NCBI RefSeq assembly: GCF_004795105.1
Contig: NZ_SSBL01000037.1
Coordinates: 1 to 58,835 of the forward strand
Length of the DNA: 58,835 nucleotides
Direction of reading: 5' to 3'
DNA from: Streptomyces sp. A0642
Lineage (GTDB): Bacteria > Actinomycetota > Actinomycetes > Streptomycetales > Streptomycetaceae
Shown: positions 7,880-16,166 of the stretch, piece by piece
How positions within the stretch are numbered: the stretch's first letter is position 1
How the letters are laid out: each line of letters begins with the position of its first letter
Made by a program: the position numbers and the translations under genes
The notes under the pieces: model-generated
Database searches by the model: none
Told to the model about the DNA's origin: nothing
The model's input: the letters and a program-made list of their open reading frames with translations, nothing else

Positions 7880-9088
7880 TCAGCGGAACCAGCCGAAGCG
7901 GTCGGCCATCACCGGCAGCCGGTCGGCGACGACGGCGTGCGCCGCCGCGCGCGGAGTGCAGCCGTCCGCCGCGGCGCGGGCCAGCACGAGATCGATGAGG
8001 GCGCGCATGGAACGCCGGATGTGCGCGAAGGCCTCGTCCGGGTCGGGGCCGATGTCACCGAACAGGGTCCACCACCACCAGGCGTTCGTACCGGAGTTGA
8101 CGACCACATCGGGCAGCACCGTGATCCCGCGCGCGGTGAGCAGTGCCTCCGCTTCCGGCAGGACCGGCATATTGGCCGCCTCGACGACCCAACGAGCGCT
8201 GATCCGGGCCTGGTTGGTCAGGTCGACGGCGTACGAGACGGCCGCGGGAACGAGGACCTCCGCGTCCTGGTCCAGCCAGGCGTCCGCGGGCAGCTCCTGA
8301 TCGGTGTCGCGCAGCACGCCGCGGTCCACCGTCCCGAAGGCGTCACGCGCGCCCAGGAGAGCCTCGACGTCGAGACCGGCCGGATTCGCGAGGGTGCCCT
8401 TGACGTCGGCGACGGCCACCACCCGCAGTCCCGCCCTGGACAGGAACCGGGCCGTCGCCCCGCCCATGGTGCCGAATCCCTGGAGGGAGACGCGCGCGTC
8501 GCCGTACGCGACCCCGGCCCCGTCCAGCGCGGCGAGTGCGGACTCGGCGACTCCGCAGCCGCCGGCCAGCTCGTCCAGACCGATGCCGTCCACCTCGGCG
8601 GCGAAGGCGTCGGCCAGCCTCCGGCGCGCCGCGGCCTCGTCGTCGAGCAGCGGATAGACCGCCTGGACGGTGGAGACGAGCCCGGCTTCGGTGGCGGCCC
8701 GGTCGACCAGGTCCTGGGAGAGCCCCAGGTCCTCGCCGGTCGTCCACACGCTCTCCATGTAGGGGCGGACCGCACGCAGATAGCGCACCAGAATGCCGTA
8801 CGCCGCCGGGTCGCGGGGGTCGCAGTCGATGCCGCCCTTCGCCCCGCCGAGCGGTATGTAGCGCGCTCCGGGCCGGTCCGCGTCGAAGTGGAGCGCCTCC
8901 TTCATGGTCATGCCACGGGCCAGGCCGGCCACCTCGTCCAGGGTGCAGCCCGCCCGCATCCGCAGCCCGCCGCTGGACACCCCGCGCACCAGCCGGTCGA
9001 CGACGAGGTGCCCCTGCCGGCCGGTGACGTGATCCGTCCAGGTCAGCGAGATCAACGGGGTGGGCGGGGACACCGGAGGTGTCGGCAT
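7880..9088 (-). CDS. Glu/Leu/Phe/Val dehydrogenase family protein
   Basis: 402 residues. The N-terminal domain has GGLRMRAGCTLDEVAGLARGMTMKEAL and PLGGAKGGIDCDP, with the catalytic Lys (K84) in GGAKGG. The C-terminal Rossmann domain has VSLQGFGTMGGATARFL for NAD(P) and later EAANMPVLPEAEALL and VVNSGTNAWWWW. Such enzymes oxidatively deaminate an amino acid to a 2-oxo acid. Length is close to that of glutamate and leucine dehydrogenases. GAGGAG lies about eight bases before the ATG. Substrate class cannot be decided from sequence alone. The palindrome at 9208 and the TetR gene behind it suggest dedicated repression. Confidence 0.9.
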   Translation of the reverse strand: MPTPPVSPPTPLISLTWTDHVTGRQGHLVVDRLVRGVSSGGLRMRAGCTLDEVAGLARGMTMKEALHFDADRPGARYIPLGGAKGGIDCDPRDPAAYGILVRYLRAVRPYMESVWTTGEDLGLSQDLVDRAATEAGLVSTVQAVYPLLDDEAAARRRLADAFAAEVDGIGLDELAGGCGVAESALAALDGAGVAYGDARVSLQGFGTMGGATARFLSRAGLRVVAVADVKGTLANPAGLDVEALLGARDAFGTVDRGVLRDTDQELPADAWLDQDAEVLVPAAVSYAVDLTNQARISARWVVEAANMPVLPEAEALLTARGITVLPDVVVNSGTNAWWWWTLFGDIGPDPDEAFAHIRRSMRALIDLVLARAAADGCTPRAAAHAVVADRLPVMADRFGWFR

Positions 9089-9424
9089 CGGGGCACTCCT
9101 CGGTCGAGGCGGTCACGGCGGGCCCGGGGCGGCGGCGCCGGGTTTCCGGGCAGGCCGGGCCTTCGCGGGAACGGAAGCGCGGCCCCTGACACCGGTCGTC
9201 GTACTATTACTGAATCGCCAGTCAGTATTGGGAGGGCGGGGCGCCCTGTCAATGAGGCCTGGGCCGCATCGCCGGTCCGTGGCCGGAGTGCGCGGGCGGG
9301 GCGGGCGGCGGCCGAACCGGGGCGGGCGCCGGCCGCCTCGGCGGCCCTGGCCGGAAACGGACGTACCGGGGGAGAGCCCGGCCGGATGCGGAATCCTGCG
9401 GGCGGGCCGGACGTTGGGTCCGGC
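9089..9424. other. Intergenic region upstream of the dehydrogenase
   Basis: 336 bp between divergent genes. It holds the 20-bp palindrome at 9208-9227. The rest is GC-rich; no convincing promoter for the plus-strand gene was found. Confidence 0.6.
9208..9227. promoter_or_regulatory. Palindromic operator, TACTGA-N8-TCAGTA
   Basis: Perfect 6-bp arms TACTGA and TCAGTA around 8 bases, 20 bp in all, in a locally AT-rich stretch 120 bp before the dehydrogenase start. Size and form suit a TetR dimer pair; the TetR protein encoded at 7149-7760 is the natural candidate. Confidence 0.65.
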
Positions 9425-9865
9425 ATGACGGGATTCGACGCAGAGCAGCAGGGGCTGCTACGGCTGGTGGCCGAGGAGGACGGCGGTGTGCTGGTCACGC
9501 TCAGGCGGGACGGCAGGCCGCAGCTCTCCAATGTCAACCACTTCTACTACCCCGACGAGGGCATCGTCCGCGTCTCGGTCACGGAGGGCCGGGCGAAGAC
9601 CCGGAACCTGTTGCGGGACCCACGGGCGAGCTACCACGTGACCAGTCAGGACCGCTGGGCCTGGACGGTCGTGGACGGGACCGCCGAGCTCACTCCGGTG
9701 GCCGCCGATCCCGGCGACGCCACCGTGGCGGAACTGATCGCGCTCTACCGCGACGTCCAGGGCGAACACCCCGACTGGGACGACTACCGCAAGGCCATGG
9801 TCCGGGACCGGCGCATCGTCCTGCGTCTTCACGTCGAGCACGTGTACGGGCAGCGCCGTGGCTGA
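9425..9865 (+). CDS. PPOX-class F420-dependent protein
   Basis: 146 residues with the split-barrel flavin/F420 fold: GVLVTLRRDGRPQLSNVNHFYYPDEGIVRVSVTEGRAKTRNLLRDPRASYHV is characteristic of the actinobacterial PPOX/F420 family (TIGR03618-like). The end has the YRKAMVRDRRIVLRLHVEHVYG segment of the same family. Likely binds coenzyme F420 or a flavin in the cytosol; the substrate is not predictable. ATG at 9425 is the first Met in the conserved region; its ribosome site is weak. The MBL-fold gene follows after 99 bp on the same strand. Confidence 0.85.
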   Translation: MTGFDAEQQGLLRLVAEEDGGVLVTLRRDGRPQLSNVNHFYYPDEGIVRVSVTEGRAKTRNLLRDPRASYHVTSQDRWAWTVVDGTAELTPVAADPGDATVAELIALYRDVQGEHPDWDDYRKAMVRDRRIVLRLHVEHVYGQRRG

Positions 9866-9964
9866 ACGGCTCCTTCCGGAGCGCCGTCCCGTCAGGTGTT
9901 CCGCTCTCGCGCACTCGTCCACCCTGTCCATAATGAGACGATCCCGACTCCCTCAGGAGATCCT

Positions 9965-11230
9965 GTGACCGGCGCCGACCCCAAGCTTCCGCTCCGCACC
10001 CGGCTGCGTGCCCTGCGTCCCGCAGCCTTCGGGGCCGACCCGGAAGGCGCCCGCATGGAGCGCATCCGCCGCTCCCCGCATTTCGCCGACGGGACCTTCC
10101 AGAATCCGGTGGGGGCGAGAATCAGACCGTCCGGATCAGCCCTGGAGTTTGCGAAGGTCTACTTCCGCAAGGAGGAGCGGGTCCTCAGGACGCCGGACGG
10201 GACCGTACCCGTGCACGCCACGACCCTCGCCGACCTCGCCGAGCCACCCGCCTCCGGTCTGCGGCTCACCTGGATGGGGCATTCCAGCGTCCTCGCCGAG
10301 ATCGACGGCCGGCGCGTGCTCTTCGACCCGGTGTGGGGTGAGCGCTGTTCGCCCTTCGCATTCGCCGGCCCCAAGCGTGTGCACCCCGCCCCACTGCCGC
10401 TCGGCGCCCTGGGCCCGGTCGACGTGGTGGTGATCTCCCACGACCACTACGACCACCTCGACCTGCCGACGATCCGCTCCCTGGCGGACACCGCCACGGT
10501 CTTCGCGGTGCCGCTCGGGGTCGGCGCCCATCTGGAGCGCTGGGGAGTGCCTCCGGACCGGATCCACGAGCTCGACTGGAACGAGTCGACGACCGTCGCG
10601 GGAATCAGCCTGACCGCCACGCCCGCCCGGCACTTCTGCGGCCGCGGTCTGCGCAACCAGCAGCACACCCTCTGGGCGTCGTGGGCCGTCGCAGGGCCCG
10701 AGCACCGGATCTACCACAGTGGTGACACCGGCTATTTCCCCGGGTTCAAGGAGATCGGCGCCGAACACGGCCCCTTCGACGCCACCATGATCCAGATCGG
10801 TGCGTACAGCCAGTACTGGCCGAAGGACCGCCCGGGCGGCAAGCCGGAACCCGGCGCCTGGCCGGACATCCACATGAGCCCCGACGAGGGGGTCCAGGCG
10901 CATCTCGACCTCCAGGGCGGCGACCCGTCGGCGGGTGTCATGCTGCCGATCCACTGGGGTACGTTCAACCTCGCCCTTCATCCGTGGGCCGAACCCGCCG
11001 AATGGTCCATGCGTGCCACCGAGGCCGCGGGTGTGACCATGGCGGCCCCGCGACCGGGCCAGCCGTTCGAACCGGCCGCCACTCCGGCCGTCGAGCCGTG
11101 GTGGCGCGAGGTCGCGGCCGAACCGGCGCCGGGCTGGGGCAACTGGCCGCCCGTGCACGTACCCCTTCCCGGCGGGGCCAAGGCCGCAGCCCTCCCCGAC
11201 CGCGACCGGGACCGGGCACCCCAGGCCTGA
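9965..11230 (+). CDS. MBL-fold metallo-hydrolase (UlaG/NAPE-PLD-like)
   Basis: 421 residues from a GTG preceded by CAGGAGATCCT. The metallo-beta-lactamase motif is HDHYDH (H159, H161, D163, H164); earlier WMGHSSVLAEIDGRRVLFDPVW opens the fold. Later HFCGRGL, YHSGDTGYF and PIHWGTFNLALHPW supply the remaining metal ligands. This set matches zinc hydrolases of the UlaG and N-acylphosphatidylethanolamine phospholipase D group. The 60-residue N-terminus (FADGTFQNPVGARI) is also typical of that group. No signal peptide is seen. The natural substrate is unknown. A hairpin directly after the stop probably ends transcription. Confidence 0.88.
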   Translation: MTGADPKLPLRTRLRALRPAAFGADPEGARMERIRRSPHFADGTFQNPVGARIRPSGSALEFAKVYFRKEERVLRTPDGTVPVHATTLADLAEPPASGLRLTWMGHSSVLAEIDGRRVLFDPVWGERCSPFAFAGPKRVHPAPLPLGALGPVDVVVISHDHYDHLDLPTIRSLADTATVFAVPLGVGAHLERWGVPPDRIHELDWNESTTVAGISLTATPARHFCGRGLRNQQHTLWASWAVAGPEHRIYHSGDTGYFPGFKEIGAEHGPFDATMIQIGAYSQYWPKDRPGGKPEPGAWPDIHMSPDEGVQAHLDLQGGDPSAGVMLPIHWGTFNLALHPWAEPAEWSMRATEAAGVTMAAPRPGQPFEPAATPAVEPWWREVAAEPAPGWGNWPPVHVPLPGGAKAAALPDRDRDRAPQA

Positions 11231-11233
11231 GCC

Positions 11234-11264
11234 GGGCCTGCGCACCGGAGTCGGGCGCAGGCCC
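11234..11264 (+). terminator. Hairpin after the MBL gene
   Basis: GGGCCTGCGC (11234-11243) pairs perfectly with GCGCAGGCCC (11255-11264) across an 11-base loop. It starts 4 bp after the stop. No U-run follows, as is common in high-GC genomes. Confidence 0.55.
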
Positions 11265-11713
11265 GCGCCGGGACGCCCCTTCCCGAGCAGGACACGAACT
11301 TCTGAGACGGCCGCGCCGGCCGTCCCCCGCTGACGCCGTCCCGGCCGAGGCGCCGGGACGGCCGGCGCAGTGCTGTCCGGCGCGGTGCTGTCTGGCGCAG
11401 TGCTGTCCGGGCGCGGTGATGTCAGGGGCCGCACGGGCGGCTTCCGGAACGCCTCCCGGCTCTCGGGCCCCAGCGACTGCTCGGCGAAATCGGTCGCTCG
11501 TGCGAGAGGTCATACCAGAGCGGGACGGATGGCGGGCAAGTTCCACAACTGCCCGTCGCACCCGCGCGCCGGGCGACTACCGTGTGTGGCCGGTGATCAA
11601 CGGTGGGCTCATGTTCCGCGAGCCTGCCCGGCCGCTGACCCGAGAATGACCGACCACCGTAGGTGCCACCACATGAATGCCGATTCCTGGGGCCCCACGT
11701 ACCGAGGACGCTG
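11265..11713. other. Intergenic region upstream of the conservon
   Basis: About 450 bp without a convincing gene. It contains the 15-bp tandem repeat at 11364-11408. The conservon promoter should lie in the last 200 bp, but no clear -35/-10 pair was found. Confidence 0.6.
11364..11408. repeat. 15-bp tandem repeat, three units
   Basis: Units GGCGCAGTGCTGTCC, GGCGCGGTGCTGTCT and GGCGCAGTGCTGTCC, followed by a decayed fourth. Confidence 0.85.
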
Positions 11714-13840
11714 ATGTCTCAACTTCGCGCACCCGACGCGCGACCGGAACGACGAGAGGGCGGGCGGCACGGCCGACCGGGTCCCCGTTCCCACTCGGCC
11801 CCGGCCAGGCCGCGCGCCGCACGGCCGTCTCCCGAGGCGCGTATACGCCCCCAACTCCTGCGCACCGCAGTGCTGCCGGCCGTCGCGGTCGCACTGGCCG
11901 GCGCCGCGGCCGTCATCTTCACCGCCCGCTCCGGTGGGGCCCCGCCCTCCACCGAGCTCTGGACGGCGCTCGGCGCGGCGGGCGCGCTGGCGCTCGCCGC
12001 GATGGTGGCCGCCTTCCTGGCCGCCAACCGGGTCGCCACCACCGTCCTCGGACGCTGCCTGGCCCTGCGCCGCATCAGCGCCCAGGGTCAGGCCGAGCTG
12101 CAACGGGTGGTGGAGCAGCTCCGCAACGGCGAACCCGTGCCCGCGCGGCGCGCTGCTCCGCCCGCCGCCCCCGGCGGCGACCCCTTCGAACTGCTCGCGC
12201 AGGAGATCGGACGCCAGCAGGACGGAGCCGTGGCCGCCGTGGTCCAGGCGTCCAGGCTGTCCGACCACACGGGCGAGGACCAGAAGGTCGAGGTGTTCGT
12301 CAACCTCGCCCGGCGGCTCCAGTCGCTCGTACACCGCGAGATCCAGCTGCTCGACGAGCTGGAGCACCAGGTCGAGGACCCCGATCTCCTCAAGGGGCTC
12401 TTCCACGTCGACCACCTGGCCACACGCATCCGCCGGCACGCAGAGAACCTCGCGGTCCTCGGCGGCGCCGTATCCCGGCGGCAGTGGAGCAATCCGGTCA
12501 CCATGACGGAGGTGCTGCGCTCGGCGATCGCCGAGGTCGAGCAGTACCCGCGGGTCAAACTCGTGCCCCCGATCGACGGCACGCTCCGCGGGCACGCCGT
12601 GGCCGACGTGATCCACCTGCTGGCCGAGCTCGTGGAGAACGCCACCGTGTTCTCCGCCCCCCAGACCCAGGTCCTGCTCCGCGCCCAGCGTGTCACCGCG
12701 GGCCTCGCCCTGGAGGTGGAGGACCGGGGCCTCGGCATGCCCGGCAACGAGCAGAAGCGGATGAACGCCCTGCTCGCGGACCCCGACCAGGTCAACGTCG
12801 CCCGCCTGCTCCAGGACGGCCGCATCGGGCTGTTCGTGGTGGCGTCGCTGGCGCGCAGGCACGGCATCGCCGTGCGCCTCCAGAGCAACATCTACGGGGG
12901 CACTCAGGCGGTGCTCGTCCTGCCGCAGACCCTGCTCGGCGCCGACGAGGAGGTGTCCGCCGAGACCACCGGCGCACCCGCCCCGCCCCTCGGTCCCGTG
13001 CATCGCCCGCCCCCCGCGGACGATTCCGTCGGACGTCGGGGGCCGGCCCCCGAACCGGCCCGCGCCCCCGAGCCGGCCCGCGCCCCCGAGCCGGCCCGCG
13101 CCCCCGAACCGGCCCGCGCCCCCGAGCCGGAGCAGCGCCCCTACGTACCGCAGCAGCAGCAACTGCGGCTGCACCAGGCACCGAAACAAGGACCGCACCA
13201 GGCACCGCAACAAGGACCGCAGGAGACGCCGCAACAAGGACGGCACCAGAGGCCGCGACAAGATCCGCGGCAGACGCCGCGACAGGGCGAGGGCCCTCCG
13301 CTTCCGCTGCGCGCCGAGCGCCTCGACCGGCCCACCCCCGCCGACGCCCTTCCCGGCGTCCGCTCCACGGACGACGCTCTCCCCGGGCTTCCCGAGGAGC
13401 CAGGGGCCGTGCGCGGCACGATGGGCAGGCCCCAGCTCCCCAGGCGGGCCAACCAGGAGCACCTGGTCCCGCAGCTCAGGGAGGCTCCCGCAGCCCGCGC
13501 GGAGGAGGAGCCGACCCTGCACGACCCGGGTCTGGTGGCGGCCTTCCGGCGCGGCATCGACCTCGCCGAGGCGCGTGCGGAGTCCGAGACGGAGTCCGCA
13601 CCGGACGCCACCGGCTCCGGGACTTCCCCGGAAGCCGGAGCGGACGCGGGCGGACCCGGAGACTCGGGGACCGGCCGGGAAGCCCCGGTGCGGGAACGGG
13701 CACCACTGGAGCCGCTCCCGGTCCGCGGCGCGGCTCCGGTGAAACTCCTCCGGGCCGGCCCGTACCCCAACGACCAAGAACCGCTCGAAACACACCACGC
13801 GGACGTGAACACCACCCCCGTGAACACCACCAAGGAGTAG
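11714..13840 (+). CDS. cvnA: CvnA-type sensor ATPase of a conservon
   Basis: 708 residues. A basic N-terminus is followed by two membrane segments (VLPAVAVALAGAAAVIF and ALGAAGALALAAMVAAFLAA) separated by a very short loop, so it lacks a large extracellular sensor domain. A dimerisation helix region (FVNLARRLQSLVHREIQLLDELE) leads to a histidine-kinase-like ATPase: LAELVENATVFS, VEDRGLGMP, GRIGLFVVASLARRHGI. The last 280 residues are Pro/Gln-rich and contain two tandem repeats. Start ATG follows GAGGACGCTG. The genes behind it encode the roadblock, DUF742 and GTPase partners. In Streptomyces, CvnA-D form a membrane complex likened to a G-protein-coupled signal module; the signal is unknown here. 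Confidence 0.9.
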   Translation: MSQLRAPDARPERREGGRHGRPGPRSHSAPARPRAARPSPEARIRPQLLRTAVLPAVAVALAGAAAVIFTARSGGAPPSTELWTALGAAGALALAAMVAAFLAANRVATTVLGRCLALRRISAQGQAELQRVVEQLRNGEPVPARRAAPPAAPGGDPFELLAQEIGRQQDGAVAAVVQASRLSDHTGEDQKVEVFVNLARRLQSLVHREIQLLDELEHQVEDPDLLKGLFHVDHLATRIRRHAENLAVLGGAVSRRQWSNPVTMTEVLRSAIAEVEQYPRVKLVPPIDGTLRGHAVADVIHLLAELVENATVFSAPQTQVLLRAQRVTAGLALEVEDRGLGMPGNEQKRMNALLADPDQVNVARLLQDGRIGLFVVASLARRHGIAVRLQSNIYGGTQAVLVLPQTLLGADEEVSAETTGAPAPPLGPVHRPPPADDSVGRRGPAPEPARAPEPARAPEPARAPEPARAPEPEQRPYVPQQQQLRLHQAPKQGPHQAPQQGPQETPQQGRHQRPRQDPRQTPRQGEGPPLPLRAERLDRPTPADALPGVRSTDDALPGLPEEPGAVRGTMGRPQLPRRANQEHLVPQLREAPAARAEEEPTLHDPGLVAAFRRGIDLAEARAESETESAPDATGSGTSPEAGADAGGPGDSGTGREAPVRERAPLEPLPVRGAAPVKLLRAGPYPNDQEPLETHHADVNTTPVNTTKE
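13052..13129 (+). repeat. 18-bp coding repeat (EPARAP x4) in CvnA
   Basis: Four 18-bp units from 13052 to 13123, each encoding EPARAP and differing only at Glu codons, plus the start of a fifth unit. Confidence 0.9.
13175..13294 (+). repeat. 24-bp coding repeat (QxPxQGPx-like) in CvnA
   Basis: Five 24-bp units encode QAPKQGPH, QAPQQGPQ, ETPQQGRH, QRPRQDPR and QTPRQGEG. The units use CAA and AAA codons, rare in the surrounding GC-rich genes. Confidence 0.85.
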
Positions 13841-13847
13841 ATGCGCC

Positions 13848-14282
13848 ATGGCGACCGATATGCCGTCCAGTCAGGTCTCGGACCTCGACTGGCTGCTGAG
13901 CGGGCTGGTACAGCGCGTGCCGTACACGCGCAGCGCGGTCCTGCTCTCCGCCGACGGGCTGGTGAAGTCGCTGCACGGCATGGATGCCGACAGCGCCGAC
14001 CACATGGCCGCGCTGGCCGCGGGGCTGTACTCGCTCGGCCGGAGCGCCGGGGCCAGATTCGGGGACAACGGAGAGGTCCGCCAGGTAGTGGTGGAGCTCG
14101 ACTCGACGCTCCTGTTCGTGGCCACGGCCGGTTCCGGCACCTGTCTGGCCGTCCTCGCCGGGCGGAACGCCGACGCCGCCGTCCTGGGCTACGAGATGAC
14201 GATGCTGGTCAAGAGCGTCCGGCCCTATCTGATGACTCCGACGAGACAAGCGGCCGGAGCGCCGGGCGCCGCGGGGCTGTGA
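13848..14282 (+). CDS. cvnB: CvnB-type roadblock/LC7 protein
   Basis: 144 residues: SQVSDLDWLLSGLVQRVPYTRSAVLLSADGLVKSLHGMD, then ADHMAALAAGLYSLGRSAG, the standard roadblock/LC7 pattern of CvnB and MglB-like proteins, which bind and regulate small GTPases. It ends with a Pro/Thr/Gly tail after MTMLVKSVRPYL. The start is 8 bp after cvnA, with AAGGAG upstream, and the stop overlaps the GTG of the DUF742 gene. It acts in the cytosol at the CvnA complex, by family knowledge. Confidence 0.93.
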   Translation: MATDMPSSQVSDLDWLLSGLVQRVPYTRSAVLLSADGLVKSLHGMDADSADHMAALAAGLYSLGRSAGARFGDNGEVRQVVVELDSTLLFVATAGSGTCLAVLAGRNADAAVLGYEMTMLVKSVRPYLMTPTRQAAGAPGAAGL

Positions 14283-14656
14283 CCGTGCCGGCCACGCAGG
14301 ACGGGCCGCTGCTCGACGATGCGGCAGGCCGCCTCATCCGCCCCTACACCGTGAGCAACGGCCGTACCCGTCCCACGACCGTGCTCGACCTGCTCTCCCT
14401 GGTGATGGCCACCGGGACCATGCCGCAGACGCATCTCGGCCCCGAGCACTCCGTGGCGCTCGGGCTGTGCGGGGGTCCCACCTCGGTGGCCGAGATCGCC
14501 GCGCATCTGCGGCTGCCCGCGGTGGTCACCAAGGTCCTCCTCTCGGACCTGGTCGATTGCGGCGCGGTCACCGCGCACCCGCCCGCCTTCCATGACATGC
14601 CCACCGACCGATCCCTGCTGGAGGCAGTGCTCGATGGCTTACGACGACAGCTCTGA
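14279..14656 (+). CDS. cvnC: CvnC-type DUF742 protein
   Basis: 125 residues from a GTG overlapping the cvnB stop (GTGA). RLIRPYTVSNGRTRPTTVLDLLSLV and LRLPAVVTKVLLSDLVDCGAV are the typical DUF742 features; the second part resembles a winged-helix fold. DUF742 proteins are constant members of conservons, but their own activity is not settled. A second GTG six bases on is a possible alternative start. The last 23 bp overlap the GTPase gene. Confidence 0.92.
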   Translation: MTVPATQDGPLLDDAAGRLIRPYTVSNGRTRPTTVLDLLSLVMATGTMPQTHLGPEHSVALGLCGGPTSVAEIAAHLRLPAVVTKVLLSDLVDCGAVTAHPPAFHDMPTDRSLLEAVLDGLRRQL

Positions 14657-15491
14657 CGGCTTCGACGGCTCCGCGCCGTACGCGGGCACCGCAAGCCCAG
14701 GACACGTCGGCTACGCGGACGCCCCGGGAAGCGGAGGGTGCGCGGGCCATGCGGCCAGCGGAGGCTACGCGGACCATGCCAACGGCGGACGCTACGGGGG
14801 CCGTTCGGACAGCGGCCGATACGCGGATCCGCCGGACGGCACCGGGTACGGCGACCGCACCGGCACCTCCGGACACCGGGAGGCCTCCGGCAGCCCCGAG
14901 GGCTTCCCCGTCGCGCTCAAGGTGCTCGTGGCGGGCGGTTTCGGTGTGGGCAAGACGACGTTCGTCGGGGCGGTCAGCGAGATCGCACCCCTCAGCACCG
15001 AGGAGTTGCTCACCCAGGTCAGTGCGGCGACGGACAGCCTCGAAGGCATCGAGTCCAAGACCTCCACCACCGTGGCGATGGACTTCGGCCGCATCACGCT
15101 GGACGAGCAGCACGTGCTCTATCTGTTCGGAACCCCCGGGCAGGAGCGCTTCTGGTTCATGTGGGACGAACTCTCCCAGGGCGCGCTGGGAGCGGTCGTG
15201 ATCGCCGACACCCGGAGACTGGAGGAGTGCTTCGCCGCCGTCGACTTCTTCGAACGGCGCGGGATCGGATTCATCGTGGCCGTCAACGAGTTCGACGGCG
15301 CTTTCCGCTACGGCCCCGAGGAGGTGCGGGCGGCCCTCGACCTCGCCCCCGCGGTCCCGGTCGTCCTCTGCGACGCCCGCATCGCGAGCTCGGGCACCGG
15401 CGCACTGGTCACGCTGGTCCAGCACCTCATCAACGCCACCGCCGAACCCGCTCCGCTGACCGGCCACGGAAGCTACGGAGCCCATCCGTGA
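14634..15491 (+). CDS. cvnD: CvnD-type small GTPase with long Gly/Tyr/Asp-rich head
   Basis: 285 residues. The GTPase domain starts near residue 92: VLVAGGFGVGKTTF (P-loop, K107), a switch region ending SKTSTTVAMDFGRI, then LFGTPGQERFWF and VAVNEFDG for guanine recognition. This places it with the CvnD/MglA-like GTPases. The first 90 residues are unusual: Gly, Ser, Tyr and Asp rich with repeated GGYAD, GGRYGG, GRYAD and GYGD pieces, predicted disordered. Most CvnD proteins have a short N-terminus. The chosen ATG lies within the cvnC end; later Met starts are absent before the P-loop. Confidence 0.9.
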   Translation: MAYDDSSDGFDGSAPYAGTASPGHVGYADAPGSGGCAGHAASGGYADHANGGRYGGRSDSGRYADPPDGTGYGDRTGTSGHREASGSPEGFPVALKVLVAGGFGVGKTTFVGAVSEIAPLSTEELLTQVSAATDSLEGIESKTSTTVAMDFGRITLDEQHVLYLFGTPGQERFWFMWDELSQGALGAVVIADTRRLEECFAAVDFFERRGIGFIVAVNEFDGAFRYGPEEVRAALDLAPAVPVVLCDARIASSGTGALVTLVQHLINATAEPAPLTGHGSYGAHP

Positions 15492-16078
15492 CGACCCCGC
15501 ACGCCCTCGGACGGCTGCTGCTGACACCCGTCGACAGCGACGCCCCGGTCCGGACCCGGCGGCTGCGCCGCCTCGGCCTGGGGGAGCGGGCCGACGCCTC
15601 GTTCGACAACTTCGACGCCTTCGCCGACAGGGTGGCCGAAGTGACCGAGGCACCCTTCTCGATGGTCAACTTCATCGACGGCAACCGTCAGTTCCACGCC
15701 GGGCTGCACACCCCAGCCGGCACCTGGAAGGGCTCGGACCTGGGAGCGGCGGCGGCCGGGAGCGGTCGCCGAGGGCGGTACGTGGCGCTCGACCACGGCT
15801 ACTGCCCGCACGTCGTCGTCCGGCGCAAGGCGCTCGTCCTGGAGGACGTGTGCGACTACCCGCGCTTCGCCGGAAACCCGGTCGTCGACGACATAGGCAT
15901 CCGCTCCTACCTCGGGGCGCCGCTCATCGACCGCACGGGCATCGCCCTGGGCGCGGTCTGCGCCGTCGACGTCGTGCCCCGCTCGTGGGGACGGGCGGGG
16001 CTGGAGACGATCAAATCCCTGGCGCAGGAGCTCGTCGGGCACATCCACCAGCGGGAGGACAACATCTTCGGCATCTGA
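15488..16078 (+). CDS. GAF-domain protein, fifth gene of the conservon
   Basis: 196 residues from a GTG overlapping the GTPase stop (GTGA). Residues of about 35-190 form one GAF domain: FDAFADRVAEVTEAPFSMVNFIDGNRQFHAG, HGYCPHVVVRRKALVLEDVCDYPRFAGNPVV, IRSYLGAPLIDRTGIALGAVCAVDVVPRSW. GAF domains bind small ligands, haem or nucleotides and often feed signalling proteins. Close translational coupling ties it to the GTPase. Other conservons carry a cytochrome P450 in this position; no P450 follows here. It could supply the sensory input that the short-looped CvnA lacks; that is inference. Confidence 0.88.
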   Translation: MTTPHALGRLLLTPVDSDAPVRTRRLRRLGLGERADASFDNFDAFADRVAEVTEAPFSMVNFIDGNRQFHAGLHTPAGTWKGSDLGAAAAGSGRRGRYVALDHGYCPHVVVRRKALVLEDVCDYPRFAGNPVVDDIGIRSYLGAPLIDRTGIALGAVCAVDVVPRSWGRAGLETIKSLAQELVGHIHQREDNIFGI

Positions 16079-16166
16079 GCGCCGCACCAGCAGGACGCCG
16101 TCACACCTCCGCACCCCTGCCCCTCGCCGTGAACCGGCCCGCCGCCGACGGGTCCCGTCCGCCGCC

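Noticed and set aside
11609..13849. 746-codon minus-strand frame opposite cvnA
   Set aside because: The plus strand encodes clear CvnA motifs and the minus frame has none. The repeats in cvnA keep the opposite frame open.
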